Source: Bradyrhizobium uaiense (GTDB lineage: Bacteria > Pseudomonadota > Alphaproteobacteria > Rhizobiales > Xanthobacteraceae). Taken from it: a DNA stretch of 33,476 nt. The stretch is taken from NCBI RefSeq assembly GCF_010811875.1, contig NZ_VKHP01000084.1, positions 1 through 33,476 of the forward strand. The letters run 5' to 3'. The position numbers and the translations under genes are program-made. Positions 18,049 to 28,300 of the stretch are shown piece by piece (the first letter of the stretch is position 1; the number at the start of each line of letters is the position of its first letter). Under the pieces are notes generated by a model. That model searched no databases and was not told where the DNA came from. It saw only the letters and a program-made list of their open reading frames with translations.

Positions 18049-19737
18049 GGCGGCGCCTCTCTCTGTGGATGTCGAAACAAAGCCCCCGAGATTGGTGATG
18101 ATACGTGGCGAGTTGACGAGCGATCTTGATGACGCGCATTCGAATTGCCTGATCCACGCCGCGCAACGAGCCAAACAGGATTTGCGATACGGATCACCGT
18201 CATTTTACGCTCTGATTCCCTCTGCGCGCGTGCACCAGTTGGGCCGAAAACCCCGCGGTCTATGTCACACGCGTCTGTCCGGCTTCGACTGACGGACACT
18301 CGCGTATAACGCCGTCGGATCGATTTGCAGCTCGATCAACAGCCTCGTTTGCACACCAGAAATCATAGAGGCAATCCATGTCCAGTCCATGAAACGAAAC
18401 CAGCTTTCTTTCCCGATCTTCAGCAAGGTTCGCTCGTCGCCGAACGAGGCCTTGAAAGATATTTCATACGACGGTCGATACGCCACTGAAGCGATCCACA
18501 TGGCCCAATCCGCACGACAAATAAACGAATGCATACTCGGGCGATCTGCACTCATTGAACAGCAAGGCCACTCTACCTCTTGCTGTTTTTACATATATCG
18601 CCACTTATGCGAGCGAACAATCCTTAGTTTGCGGCTTTGAGTTGTTTAAATGCGCGCGCCTTTCATCAACTCGTCATTTCGGCTCTGAATTCGCCGAGCG
18701 AGCGACGCGCAAAGTTTGAACGTTGCAACCGCAGTTGCAGTTTAACAACTGACTCAATCCCACCATTTGCGGAATCTGCGTACCTTACCGTGATTGAGTT
18801 GCTCGGCCGTGACTTGCGTCTTTGCTGCGGTAGGGCTCGGTCGCGGATTACCGGTTAGAATTAATAGCGTGCCGAACAAGCAGGAATACCGTGCGCTACA
18901 GCGCGCCAAAACCGGACCCACGGCGGTATTTCTTTCGGCCCTTGCCTGGCCGAACAGAAATGGCGCCTTCCACCTGACGTTAGCGTCGGTTAGTTCGAGC
19001 CCCTGGGACATAGCCATTTGGTTTCGAGCGTGAATATTCATGTGCTGCGAAGATACACCTCGCTAGACGTCGTCGGGTGCGCCATGTGGAGCGAATGTCT
19101 GGCCCAGCCCTCCGACCGTATTCGAGTGGGGCCGTATGCAGCGCTTAGGTCAGGATCTAGAGAGCTGCCTCAAATTCACTGCGCTCTATTAGCCACCCCA
19201 CCCCTATTGGCAGGTCGACGCTCAAGCAACCTCAGGTAAGGTCGTAAGCGAAGATCATTCTTAATGATCGGCCTGTCCGCCCCGTCCCGAGCGACAACTG
19301 CAAGGCGCGTGAGCACGATCACACACGCAACATAAATGCACGTTTTCCGGAAAGGCGATGAAAGAATGCGCCAGCAGCAAAACAAAGCCGCCACACGGCC
19401 GAGCCATGGCGCAAAATGCGCGCAACTGAGCCGATCTAGTAGCCGAAGGTCCGTCACAAAGCGAAATGGCTCAAGCATTACTTCCATGGGTAGATGCGCG
19501 AGCACCGAGCAGTGCCTGTCCCGCGCCTCTTCGTCGCGCCAACACTGAGCTGGTAACCGCTACACGCAATGACGTCTTTTTTCTCGGGGAAGCACTCCGC
19601 GAAGCAGCAGGAAGCGAAGCACAATTGGTGGAACGACGTTTTTATGGAAGTTCTCACAAAATTGAGTGGCGCCTTCATGGACAATTGACTCCTTACGGAG
19701 CTCCGTGGAGTGGACGATGTCACAGGAGATTTGTATA
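18049..19737. other. Long stretch without a supported gene
   Basis: About 1.7 kb between the TauD-like and avidin genes. Several frames of 60-110 codons exist on both strands, none with a good ribosome binding site or recognisable family. The minus-strand frame at 18265-18555 (96 codons) is the least unlikely but remains unsupported. The sequence around 18560-18800 looks less GC-rich than the genes. The region probably consists of decayed DNA plus the avidin promoter. Confidence 0.45.
19724..19729 (+). promoter_or_regulatory. Ribosome binding site deciding the avidin start
   Basis: AGGAGA eight bases before ATG 19738. It selects this start, which begins a clean signal peptide, over an in-frame ATG 24 codons upstream. 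Confidence 0.8.
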
Positions 19738-20232
19738 ATGACGCGATGGATGGCTTTGGTATGCCTGTGCTTTGGAGCGTTACCGCTGTCTCCGGCCAAG
19801 GCGCAACCGATCTGGACCTGGACCAACCAATATGGCTCAACGCTGAGCGTCGACAGCTTCAACCAGAACACAGGCGCAATCTCCGGCACTTACACGAATA
19901 ATGCAAGTAACAGCTGCGACGAAGGTGTGCCTCAAGCAGTAAGCGGCTGGCTTGCTCAGACCAATCAAGGCACAGCGATCAGTTTGACTGTGAACTTCGC
20001 TGGATGCGGTTCGAGCACCGTTTGGACGGGGCAGCTCAATAGCGCCTCGGGCTTTCAGGGGCTTTGGCTGCTCTCACTTGCAGAGCCGGTTGTATGGAAT
20101 GGCATCAGCGCCGGCGCCGACACCTTCACATTCAAGACGGGCGACAAGGCAAAATTGCTATCCAGTGGCGGCCTGGCGGCTGAGACCAGCTCAGGCGAGA
20201 AACTCTCGAACACGAAAAAGGGCCCGAAGTGA
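19738..20232 (+). CDS. Secreted avidin-family biotin-binding protein (bradavidin-like)
   Basis: A 164-residue precursor. Residues 1-22 are a signal peptide (cleavage likely after AKA, before Q23). The rest is one avidin beta-barrel with the biotin-contact residues in place: Asn30 and Ser34 in WTNQYGSTL, Tyr52 in SGTYTNN, Trp71, the VWTGQL tryptophan (Trp96), Trp110 in GLWLLSL, Trp120 and Asp128 in GADTFTF. Cys60 and Cys90 could form the intrasubunit disulfide known in bradavidin. The C-terminal tail GEKLSNTK (153-160) closely matches the bradavidin tail reported to occupy the biotin site as an intrinsic ligand. The protein would be exported and assemble as a tetramer binding biotin; a role in starving competitors of biotin or deterring grazers is speculation. 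It stands alone, without operon partners. Confidence 0.95.
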   Translation: MTRWMALVCLCFGALPLSPAKAQPIWTWTNQYGSTLSVDSFNQNTGAISGTYTNNASNSCDEGVPQAVSGWLAQTNQGTAISLTVNFAGCGSSTVWTGQLNSASGFQGLWLLSLAEPVVWNGISAGADTFTFKTGDKAKLLSSGGLAAETSSGEKLSNTKKGPK

Positions 20233-21055
20233 CATCAAACTCCACTTGGCGAGCTCGATCCCACTGAAACAGACAGCCATGTAATGGTTCGCAAGCGAAC
20301 ATGCGACGGGCGGGAACGATCCGCCCGGTTCATATGCGTGAACTGCTGATCGCTTGTCATTAACGCGCCTTCACCGAGGCTCACCGACTTCATGCGCAGC
20401 GTGCCGCCGCGTTTGTACGCTTGTTTGCCAAAGCTGCAGGATCGCGCAGGCCGCGAGATGCAAGTGGCCTTGGCGATCTTCTCGTGTTGCCAATCGGCAC
20501 CGCTCGGGCTGCCTTGCCAATCAGGTTACCGGCAACACGTTCAATGGATCATCTCTCTCGCCTTCGACCGCTACGCTCCCCTCACGCGTCCCGGAGAATT
20601 TTTTGTCCGGTATCCATAATTCGGCTTGATTTGGTTGGACCCAGCACAGCACAGGCGCAGTTGAGCCCATAATTGCGGTTCTACTCGGTGTGACAATTCG
20701 ACAGAGTTGATCGATGGACCTGATCCTTGAGGGCACATGGTCAGGCTCGCTCCTCTCGCTTTTGAGCCCCCTGGCCAGTATTCGCTATATATTATTCAAC
20801 CACAATAGCCATGCTGCACTCGAACTGGTCCTCCTGTCTGCCCGGAAGCTGTCCATGCTATTGCAGGAGTTGCCTGATCAATGGCGGATGCACGAGGTTC
20901 GCCCTCCGGAAGCCTGCACGTTGTCGCGTTAAACACGACTTCCCTACGTGACGCCGAGCCATTTTGCGCATGTCACTGATCCGTTCCCAGATGGCGCGCT
21001 CCGTGAATGCTTTCAGTTCCGCGAGCATCTTGCCGACGGATCCGGATCGGCGTGC
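20233..21055. other. Stretch between the avidin gene and a small hypothetical gene
   Basis: Apart from the two hairpins at 20287-20327 I see no supported feature. A minus-strand frame (20858-21028, 56 codons) starts 27 bases after the hypothetical gene's stop and begins MLAELKAFTERAIWERISD, but lacks a ribosome binding site and a recognisable family. Confidence 0.4.
20287..20327. terminator. Two adjacent hairpins after the avidin gene
   Basis: GTTCGC-AA-GCGAAC (20287-20300) and CGGGCGG/CCGCCCG with a seven-base loop (20307-20327) lie 55-95 bases past the avidin stop. No T-tract follows, so a terminator role is only plausible; they may instead be a short dispersed palindromic repeat. Confidence 0.4.
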
Positions 21056-21328
21056 TTAATCCTGTTTGGTTGAACCGGTAGGTTCGCGGGCATCGCTAAC
21101 TTCCGATGAATGCCGACGGGGACCTTGCTGGGGCCACATTGATGGAGCAGTGGTCAACGCGTTCTGGCCAACTTGCCGGAGAACATCGACAGACGTCTCA
21201 CCTCGAGAGGCGGCTTCTAAAATCTCGGAAGCGACGTGCGCTCGAGTGCTGGTCTCGTGAGCGGGCAGTTCCTTGCAAACCTCATCCAGAACGCGACGGA
21301 GGCAAGCAGTCATTTCGGAGCCGAGCAT
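21056..21328 (-). CDS. Small hypothetical protein, helical
   Basis: A 90-residue protein with a good GGAGG nine bases before ATG 21328. The first 65 or so residues look like a folded helical domain (ACLRRVLDEVCKEL, then RAHVASEILEAASRGETSVD), resembling in style small hypothetical proteins of rhizobia with the same helix-helix pattern. The last 25 residues are polar and probably disordered. I cannot assign a function. It lies between the avidin gene and the haem-protein operon, in the same direction as the latter but downstream of it. Confidence 0.6.
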   Translation of the reverse strand: MLGSEMTACLRRVLDEVCKELPAHETSTRAHVASEILEAASRGETSVDVLRQVGQNALTTAPSMWPQQGPRRHSSEVSDAREPTGSTKQD

Positions 21329-21563
21329 AGGAGGTCTCCTCCAATAGAGTTAGAGAATGATTACACCGCAAGCGAGCTTCACGACATAACTGTCACCGAT
21401 TCCCGATCTCGAACCTCGAGGAAATGAGTGCGACAACTTACTTCCTGGGTCACTACGTGACACCTCTTCAATGTGTCCGTGAGTCTACGTCGACAGTGGT
21501 CTTCCAAACATCGGCTCGCTCTGCCACCTGCGCCACGCTTGCCCTCCCGGGCTAAGCGTTCCC

Positions 21564-23813
21564 TTACAGCGTCTTCAAATACTCGAGAAGCGCGCGCCGG
21601 TCCGTATCGCTCAGTTCCGGACCGATGACCCCAGGCGGCAGCTTCGTAATATCAGTTTCCTTGCCCTCGAACGAATGCCCGCGATTGCTGTTGCCAAGCA
21701 ACGAAACATTGAAGTCCGTCAGGCCGGCCGCGCAGGCGTCATTCGCGCGCACTTTCGTCACAAGTCCGACATTGACAGGATCAAACTTGCGGCTGCCCAC
21801 GCAGAACGAGCTCGGCCGCCGGCCCTGCGGCAACAACATGTCCTTCAACGTCGGCACTGACCCGTTGTGCAGATACGGAGCCGTTGCCCAAACACCGTCC
21901 AGCGGACGCGCGCGGTATTGAGGTTCAAGAGCAAGGACATCGTTGTCCTTGCCGTTAAAGCTCACCCGGGCTCTAACATATGTTCGCGGATTTTGGCAGT
22001 TTTTCCTCGGCCCCCACATCTGCTGCTTGACTTGTTCGGAAGAGTTGTTCGCGACGTTCCATTGATCGATCGTCTTGCCCACCACGTCCATCAGGGCTAA
22101 CACAAAAAGCGGGTCGGCCGCCCGATCGGTTGGAAGGCCACAGCCCCAGGCTTTGTTCAGATCGTCGACTGGATTGAGACCGATCTTTTCGGGTAAGTGT
22201 ACGCGCCGCGTCGTCAGGACGTTGGATTGTTGACGATCGGTGCCGATCACGTTCACCGGCAGTTGAACGACATTGAAATAATGGCGTCCGCCGATCTCCA
22301 CCCAATTCTTATCGCCCTTGGCCGATCGATCCGGGTTCTCCGGCTTCCAGAAGGAATCTTCCGGCCACTTTGTGTCGAACGCGGGATCATTGACGGGTCC
22401 TCGGTGGCATTCAAAGCAATGCGAGCGATAAAGATCACGACCTTTCGCAACGAGAGTCTCGTCAATAGCCCAGGCCGGATCACCTCGGAATCTATCCTGC
22501 GCATCCTTCCATCGTGGCGCGACAAGCCCGTTGAATTTCCTGCCGCTTGCCTCCGCAGATGAGAAGGGATCCGTACCCCGCAAAAGCTCCTCGAAGCGCG
22601 CAATGTCCGACAGATGGATGGATGATTCAAAAAGCGGGCGGCCCGGCGCGGGCGCCCGCATATTGATTTTCGCGCTGACGCCGAGCGCTTCGCCGGAATT
22701 GCGAACAAGTTCGTTGAGGACCGAGGCGTCATACTGCGCCCACAGGAAGTACGGCGTGTCCCAGATCGGCGGAAAGCTTACGGGCGCGTCGTTACGCGCA
22801 AAGTTACCCTTGAGAAGGGAATCGGAGAGTTCTCCGGTCACAGGCTCCAGGAAATTGGTGTAGAAGACTTGGTTGCCGATCCTGTTCAAGGCATCCAGTC
22901 GGCCGAACCCCTCATCGAGATCCGAAACACCTTGCCCGGCCAAAAGACCATCGCTTGCTGCCTTTTGAGCCTTGATCTTCTGGAGTGCTAGCTCCAGATC
23001 ACTTCGCAGCTTCTTGCGATCGATGCTTCGACCTTCAATGCTTTCCAGGCGGTTGGCGAAGCGTTCGAACCGCCACGGCAGGATCAGCGTATAGCCGATC
23101 GATAGTCCAATGACCCGTTCCACCTCACCGAGGTTGACCATCGCTGGTCCACCATCGAAGCGAATGCTGACATTCTTATACTCGAGATGACCGGTATGAC
23201 AGGCGGCGCAGGTTAATCCGATCTGATCTTCGTAGAAGGCCCCCGTTGTCGGATCGATGCCCCCTTTCAGAATTGCGAAGCCAACCGGCAAACCAGCTGG
23301 ATTATCAGGCGTGCTCGCCGTCCAAGTGGAGCCTGTCCCCTTCGCATCCTCGCGGTAGCCGTATGCAGGTGAGCTCGCATCAAAGTCCTTTGAGCTTGGA
23401 CTTGGGATGAAACCAAGGCGTCGTAGATATTCACTGTCGGTCAAGCTCGTGTAATGGATCGATAGCTCGGGACGTTCGAGAGCCAGAAACCATCGATAGG
23501 GCACGGGAATGGTCGCGGTGCCCTGGGAAGTATGGTGGAACCAGTAACGCTGCCGCGAACTCCAGTTTTGGGGCAGCCAATACGCGCTATCGATCTTCGA
23601 CGGCGCCGGCAGCGTCGCCGGTAGCAGCTGGGCAACCAGATTTGCGCTATTCTTGATCTCGAGCGCCGTATCGCGAAGCTTCTCCGGTACAAAGTATGCC
23701 ATGCCCGCGACCAGTGCCGCGACCACGAATATGATCGCGACCAAGAGACCGATGGCGTGCGGCAACCGCCTCAGCCGGCCACCGACCCAAGACCTGAACG
23801 AACGTGCCCCCAT
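21564..23813 (-). CDS. Membrane-anchored di-haem cytochrome c, RoxA/MauG/peroxidase type
   Basis: A 749-residue protein: one N-terminal membrane segment (about 19-42, GLLVAIIFVVAALVAGMAY) and a large periplasmic part with two c-type haem sites, TCAACH (Cys202-His206) and HCFECH (Cys466-His470). The motif VWATAPYLHNGSVPTLKDML near 640-660 is characteristic of the RoxA/RoxB-like branch of di-haem cytochrome c peroxidases, which includes rubber oxygenases. The group uses peroxide or oxygen at one haem and electron transfer at the other. The length exceeds classical cytochrome c peroxidases (about 330 residues). GGAGG lies six bases before ATG 23813. It is the last gene of a three-gene run after the mono-haem and patatin genes. 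A role in oxidising a hydrophobic or lipid-derived substrate is inference from that context. Confidence 0.88.
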   Translation of the reverse strand: MGARSFRSWVGGRLRRLPHAIGLLVAIIFVVAALVAGMAYFVPEKLRDTALEIKNSANLVAQLLPATLPAPSKIDSAYWLPQNWSSRQRYWFHHTSQGTATIPVPYRWFLALERPELSIHYTSLTDSEYLRRLGFIPSPSSKDFDASSPAYGYREDAKGTGSTWTASTPDNPAGLPVGFAILKGGIDPTTGAFYEDQIGLTCAACHTGHLEYKNVSIRFDGGPAMVNLGEVERVIGLSIGYTLILPWRFERFANRLESIEGRSIDRKKLRSDLELALQKIKAQKAASDGLLAGQGVSDLDEGFGRLDALNRIGNQVFYTNFLEPVTGELSDSLLKGNFARNDAPVSFPPIWDTPYFLWAQYDASVLNELVRNSGEALGVSAKINMRAPAPGRPLFESSIHLSDIARFEELLRGTDPFSSAEASGRKFNGLVAPRWKDAQDRFRGDPAWAIDETLVAKGRDLYRSHCFECHRGPVNDPAFDTKWPEDSFWKPENPDRSAKGDKNWVEIGGRHYFNVVQLPVNVIGTDRQQSNVLTTRRVHLPEKIGLNPVDDLNKAWGCGLPTDRAADPLFVLALMDVVGKTIDQWNVANNSSEQVKQQMWGPRKNCQNPRTYVRARVSFNGKDNDVLALEPQYRARPLDGVWATAPYLHNGSVPTLKDMLLPQGRRPSSFCVGSRKFDPVNVGLVTKVRANDACAAGLTDFNVSLLGNSNRGHSFEGKETDITKLPPGVIGPELSDTDRRALLEYLKTL

Positions 23814-23877
23814 GGCAATCCTCCCTCATTTCAAATAGCGCGCGGCGCCGCACGAGCGAGCCGGGCGATGACGGTCC

Positions 23878-25248
23878 TTACTTGTTCAGCAATTGGCTAT
23901 TGATGAAGGAGACGACGTCGGCAGTCTCGGCTGCTGCGCGTCGGGTGATGGTCGCGGCCGCAGGACCACCATGCAAGAATGAGGGAAACCAACCAAAATT
24001 ACGAACATTCCAGTCTTCTTTCGGGAGAACCGCTCGGTTTACACCGGGCACCGTGAAGCCTTGCACTTTCCTTTTGAGCGGCTGCGCCGTCTCGGTATGA
24101 CAGCTCACGCAGTCCGTATTGAAGAAGTGGCTCTTCTTCGTATCCGCAACGACGTTGACGATCTCGAGCACGCGGCTATTGGGAATGTTGCCATCGATGA
24201 AATCGGCCGTGGAGACCCCCTTACGGTTAGAAATCGGCAAGGGAGGATTCTGCAGCGCCGCGTGGCGGCAGGTCACCGGATTTTGGTTATTCGTGACCGG
24301 CCGCGGGACCACATGCGTGTCGCCGACGATGCTGAACATCTGCGCAGCATGTAAGCCATCGAGTGTCGGGCCCGGCACTGGTATCAGCCCGGCCTGCGGC
24401 ACCCTTAGCATCGAAACGAACACCCAGGGTTCGGGCGGTGAAATGCCCATAACAGCCATGGTGTTGAGGCGCTGCGGCGAGAGATGCTTCTCCAGCATGG
24501 CTTTGACCGCATCACGAAACGGCTTGGCGGATGCACCGACCAGCCCGGGGTGCACGTTCATGTCACCGACAGTCGAGATCTTGACATTGCCGAACTTTCC
24601 AGCTGCAAGTTGATCCCGCAGTGCCGCAACGTCCCGAATGATCGCCTTGAAAGTTGCGTCGTCAGGCTTGAAGCGCGGGAATGGCGCGCACCCCTCGAGC
24701 GGCGGATCGGGATCGAGGTTGAAGCTGAAGATCAGGTGGCCGGCAGTGTCATGGACCTTGAATCCGTCAGGGCCATTGGTCACGGGTTGAATGATCAGCC
24801 GGATTTGCGGCTGCCGTCCAAACTGGGCGACGACATCTGGAGATAGGCCTGGTGCTCCCGGATCAATCCGGATGCCCGCAACGAACCAGGCATCGATCTT
24901 TTTGACGGCATCCGGCAGATGGATGTGGCGCGCGCCGGAGTCCGGCACGCCTTCGCGTTCGGGATTTTCGGCGTTTGCGACAAAGCGCGCGAAATCATCA
25001 TCGGACAACAGCCGGTGCGCGGCCCCAGGGGGACCGGCAAGGTCGGAAACCGCAATCAAATTGACGAGGTCTGCAGGCGCCTTAGGGGGAGGAAACAGGA
25101 TGGACACGTCGTTGGCCGAAAGCGGCTTCGATGGCGTCTGGCCCTCTGCTGTTGCTGGTCCCAAAGCACCGCCGAAGATTAGTCCCGCTGCGAACAGATT
25201 TTTAAGGAACCACCCAAGCATCGAGCGGCGGATTTCACCTTTCGCCAT
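23878..25248 (-). CDS. Exported mono-haem c-type protein of unknown function
   Basis: A 456-residue protein with a likely signal sequence (about 8-34; two arginines, then MLGWFLKNLFAAGLIFGG, cleavage near ATAEG) and one haem-attachment motif, DCVSCH (Cys380-His384), close to the C-terminus. The central 300 residues have no motif that I recognise. An ATG at 25248 is chosen because a signal peptide follows. A longer reading starts at GTG 25374 and overlaps the patatin stop by four bases (GTGA), but gives an N-terminus unlike a leader. It lies between the patatin and di-haem genes and probably hands electrons to, or works with, the di-haem protein. Confidence 0.75.
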   Translation of the reverse strand: MAKGEIRRSMLGWFLKNLFAAGLIFGGALGPATAEGQTPSKPLSANDVSILFPPPKAPADLVNLIAVSDLAGPPGAAHRLLSDDDFARFVANAENPEREGVPDSGARHIHLPDAVKKIDAWFVAGIRIDPGAPGLSPDVVAQFGRQPQIRLIIQPVTNGPDGFKVHDTAGHLIFSFNLDPDPPLEGCAPFPRFKPDDATFKAIIRDVAALRDQLAAGKFGNVKISTVGDMNVHPGLVGASAKPFRDAVKAMLEKHLSPQRLNTMAVMGISPPEPWVFVSMLRVPQAGLIPVPGPTLDGLHAAQMFSIVGDTHVVPRPVTNNQNPVTCRHAALQNPPLPISNRKGVSTADFIDGNIPNSRVLEIVNVVADTKKSHFFNTDCVSCHTETAQPLKRKVQGFTVPGVNRAVLPKEDWNVRNFGWFPSFLHGGPAAATITRRAAAETADVVSFINSQLLNK

Positions 25249-25350
25249 CGTCGGCAATTCCCTTCTAAGATTGAAAACTCGAGGTCCGATTGAGAGACGG
25301 CCGTCTTCAGCGACATAAGCCGGCGTATTTTGGTGGGCAGCCGCGTTAAG

Positions 25351-25377
25351 GACGTTCACTCGAAAGACGTTCACTCG
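25351..25377. repeat. 12-bp tandem direct repeat at the patatin/haem gene junction
   Basis: GACGTTCACTCG occurs at 25351-25362 and again at 25366-25377, separated by AAA. The second copy spans the patatin stop codon. It looks like a small duplication; functional meaning is uncertain. Confidence 0.6.
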
Positions 25378-28300
25378 CTGCCGTAAAACTTGCTTTGCAA
25401 CGTCTTGAGTTGAGTAGGATGCAAAGCCTCATCTATGCAGTTGAAAAACATCTCACTTCTCGCATTGACACGTTCCCGATCAAGGAGGCCATGCTCCATG
25501 TCTGTTTGCAGTCCGCGCACGGCGATCCAGTTCTTCGACGGATCCTTGAGCAGCTCAAACAATGTTCCATTCTGATAGGGATGAAGCCGAAAATGAGCGA
25601 AGGCCACCTTGGCTGAGATCTTGGCATCACGCAGTGCGTCGGGGAGCGCGAGGAGATCAAGCCCTTCCAGATCGCCGATATCTTGTATTTGGCTCTGTGC
25701 TTCCTGATATTGCTCCCGCCCCACCAGTTGATACATTCCTCGTGGGCGAAACAGCCAACCATCGTCCGTCCCCGTCTGGTTTCCGAACGGGTTGCCCTCG
25801 TAACCAAGAACAAAATTCGCCAGTTCTTTGGGACGATTGAGCAATGTCTCGATCGCGATCGGCGGTTTATTCGCCGCCACCAGATCGGCGTTGTTCTTTC
25901 CTATTCGGTCGCGCCATTTGCGCGGCAATTGCGAGACCGCGCTGTAAGAGAAGTTCTCGCTGCTGCGGGTAAAATCAGCGCTGTCGTAGGAGATTGCTCC
26001 CAGTATATAGGCAAGGATCCGCGGCTCGGTTTCCGCGACGCGATCCCATTCCTGCAACAATGCCTTGACCTGCTCGGCCTGAAAATACGCCATATAGCTC
26101 TTCCGATATGGCGGCAGGGGCGCCGGAGCCGGCGAATGGTCTTTGATCGATACCGCGAGCTGGTGCTCATAGGCGGCAACTTGGTCGCGGTACTTCTGAT
26201 AGCCGCGCTCCTGCAACCACTTCCTCTCGTAACAGGCAAGTAGCGGCTGCGGCTTGATCTTTGGAGCGGGTCGGTACTCTTTGCTCAATTCATCGGCGTA
26301 AGCCGCTTGGGCGAGCTTCGCATCTCGGAGCGTTTCAAAGGCGGATGCGACAGATCCGTTCAAGAGATGAAACAATTTCACCTGCAGGCAATCAGCGTTG
26401 CTCTGCTTGGTCCGGGATTGGTCGAAATCATCCCTTGGCACGCAATCCCAAAAGCGACCGCTGCTCAGCGAGATGATATCGTCGGTTTGCTGAGATAGGG
26501 TCCAGCCAAGCGGCAGGCTGTAAAACAAGCCGGTTATTTCGGTGCGGCCGAATGTCGGAAAGCGCTGTACACTCGCAGCTAGGTCATTTTCCGGCGCGCG
26601 ATCGATCGTGGTTGCGTGATTGAGTGCGACATAGGTCCGCGAGGTACGCGTGCTCAGAAGCGCGCGCACCGGCTCCATGAGCTCACCGAACATGAAGGAC
26701 CCATGATCTTCGAACTGGCCGCTCACCAGCGACAAAAGATAGATTCGGAACTTTGGCGCATCAGAGGTGCCCTTGATGCTGTTGAGCCGCTCGATCAGAT
26801 CGAGAGCAGTCTCGATTCCGGAGTTCTCGACATATCCGCCGTCTACCAAGCGCGCCTGTCGATTGGCGGTCATGCAGTCGTTCTTTATAGGAACCGTCGC
26901 CGCCGGCGTCACCCATGGAAAGCGCGCGCTGGTAAACGCCGCTGCGCTGAGTGGAATATGGAGGGAGCGGCTTGTGACGGTTTGATCGGGTCCAATGCCG
27001 GTGCGATCAAGCGTTGCGAGAATGCACAGGTCCTTGTCTTTAGCGTGCAGCGGATCGATATCGAAGGGAGAGATCGCAACGCGCTTGCCGCTCCCGGCGT
27101 CTGTCGTATTCAAGAGCAGCGCGGGCATATTGTTGTCTGGCGCCCAATGTGACTGAAAATCGGCTTTCAGGAGGTTGGACTGTGCGCCGGCCCCCTTCTG
27201 GTTCCTGAGCATTCGGTCAGCGGCATTTTCCAGCGTGTATTCCAGAAAACGCGCGCGATCGAAACTTGGAATCGCGAATGGGGAGAACAGCTGGGTGAAG
27301 TCGGTAAAAAGAAAGCCGGCAACCAAAGGCGAGAGAAAATCCGTCTCCAACACGCTTGCTACGCGCTGTTCTACCGGCCCGGACACGTCGATGTCCTCGG
27401 CGCGACCGACGCCGGCGAGAAAGTCTGCGATCTTTGGGCATGTCTTTGCGTCGGGAGCAATCGCATCAAGTGGCGCACTATCGGCGTGAAGCGCAGCCGC
27501 AAAAATTGCCGAGCCGACGCTTCCGCCGGAGACGCCGCTGATCGCAAACAGATGCTGCCGAAACGCCGGACAGAGATCTTGCATTCGGGCAAGAAAGCGG
27601 GCCGCGTTGTTGGCCGCATATATGCCACCGCCCTGGGCCGCCACAATGAACACAGGATATTCGCCAAGCCTCTTGGCCTCGGCGACCCGTGGTTTTTGCA
27701 AAATCCATTCGCGAAATGCCTCGACCGCAGAAATGCGGCCTTTGTCTTCCGGCTGGCCCGCTGCAATATCGACTGTGCGCAGGCCGTGATCGTCACTTCC
27801 AAATAAGGACGCAACCAGGAATAGGCCACCGAACACAACCGGTATAAACGGGAAATTGAGCCTGATTGTCAGCAGCGCAAAGTGGGTGGAAAGAGCGACC
27901 ACGCACATCGTAAAAAGAGCGATCACGCCAAACGAGCCGACGAATTGCGCAAGCCTATCGGGAAGCAGAAGGAATCCAGCCGTCAATAGCGCGATGCCGG
28001 CGATCGTGAGCGCAAGAAATCTATAGCGGATGAAATAGGCATTGTTAGCCCTGCTTGCGAGCTCGGTGGCGCGATCTCTTGCTCCCATCCGCCAGGCAAA
28101 TACGACAAACGCCGCGAGCAGGATGAGCATGGCGAAGGCCAGGATGAGCAGCAGATTGCGCTCGAAGGCAAGCGCCTGAGCCTGGATGCGGAAGATGCTT
28201 CCGACTTCCTCGACCTCACCGATCTCTTGAGCCGGCCGCGAGGCGAGTTGACCTGTGGTCGCAGCGAGTATGGGCAATGCGCCGAGGATAACGGGCGCAA

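Noticed and set aside
18265..18555. 96-codon minus-strand frame upstream of the TauD-like gene
   Set aside because: No ribosome binding site within a usable distance and no family resemblance.
20858..21028. 56-codon minus-strand frame after the small hypothetical gene
   Set aside because: No ribosome binding site, no recognisable family; kept only as a remark.
21480..21563. tRNA-like stretch
   Set aside because: Some local resemblance to a tRNA D-arm on the minus strand, but no acceptor stem or T-loop could be formed.
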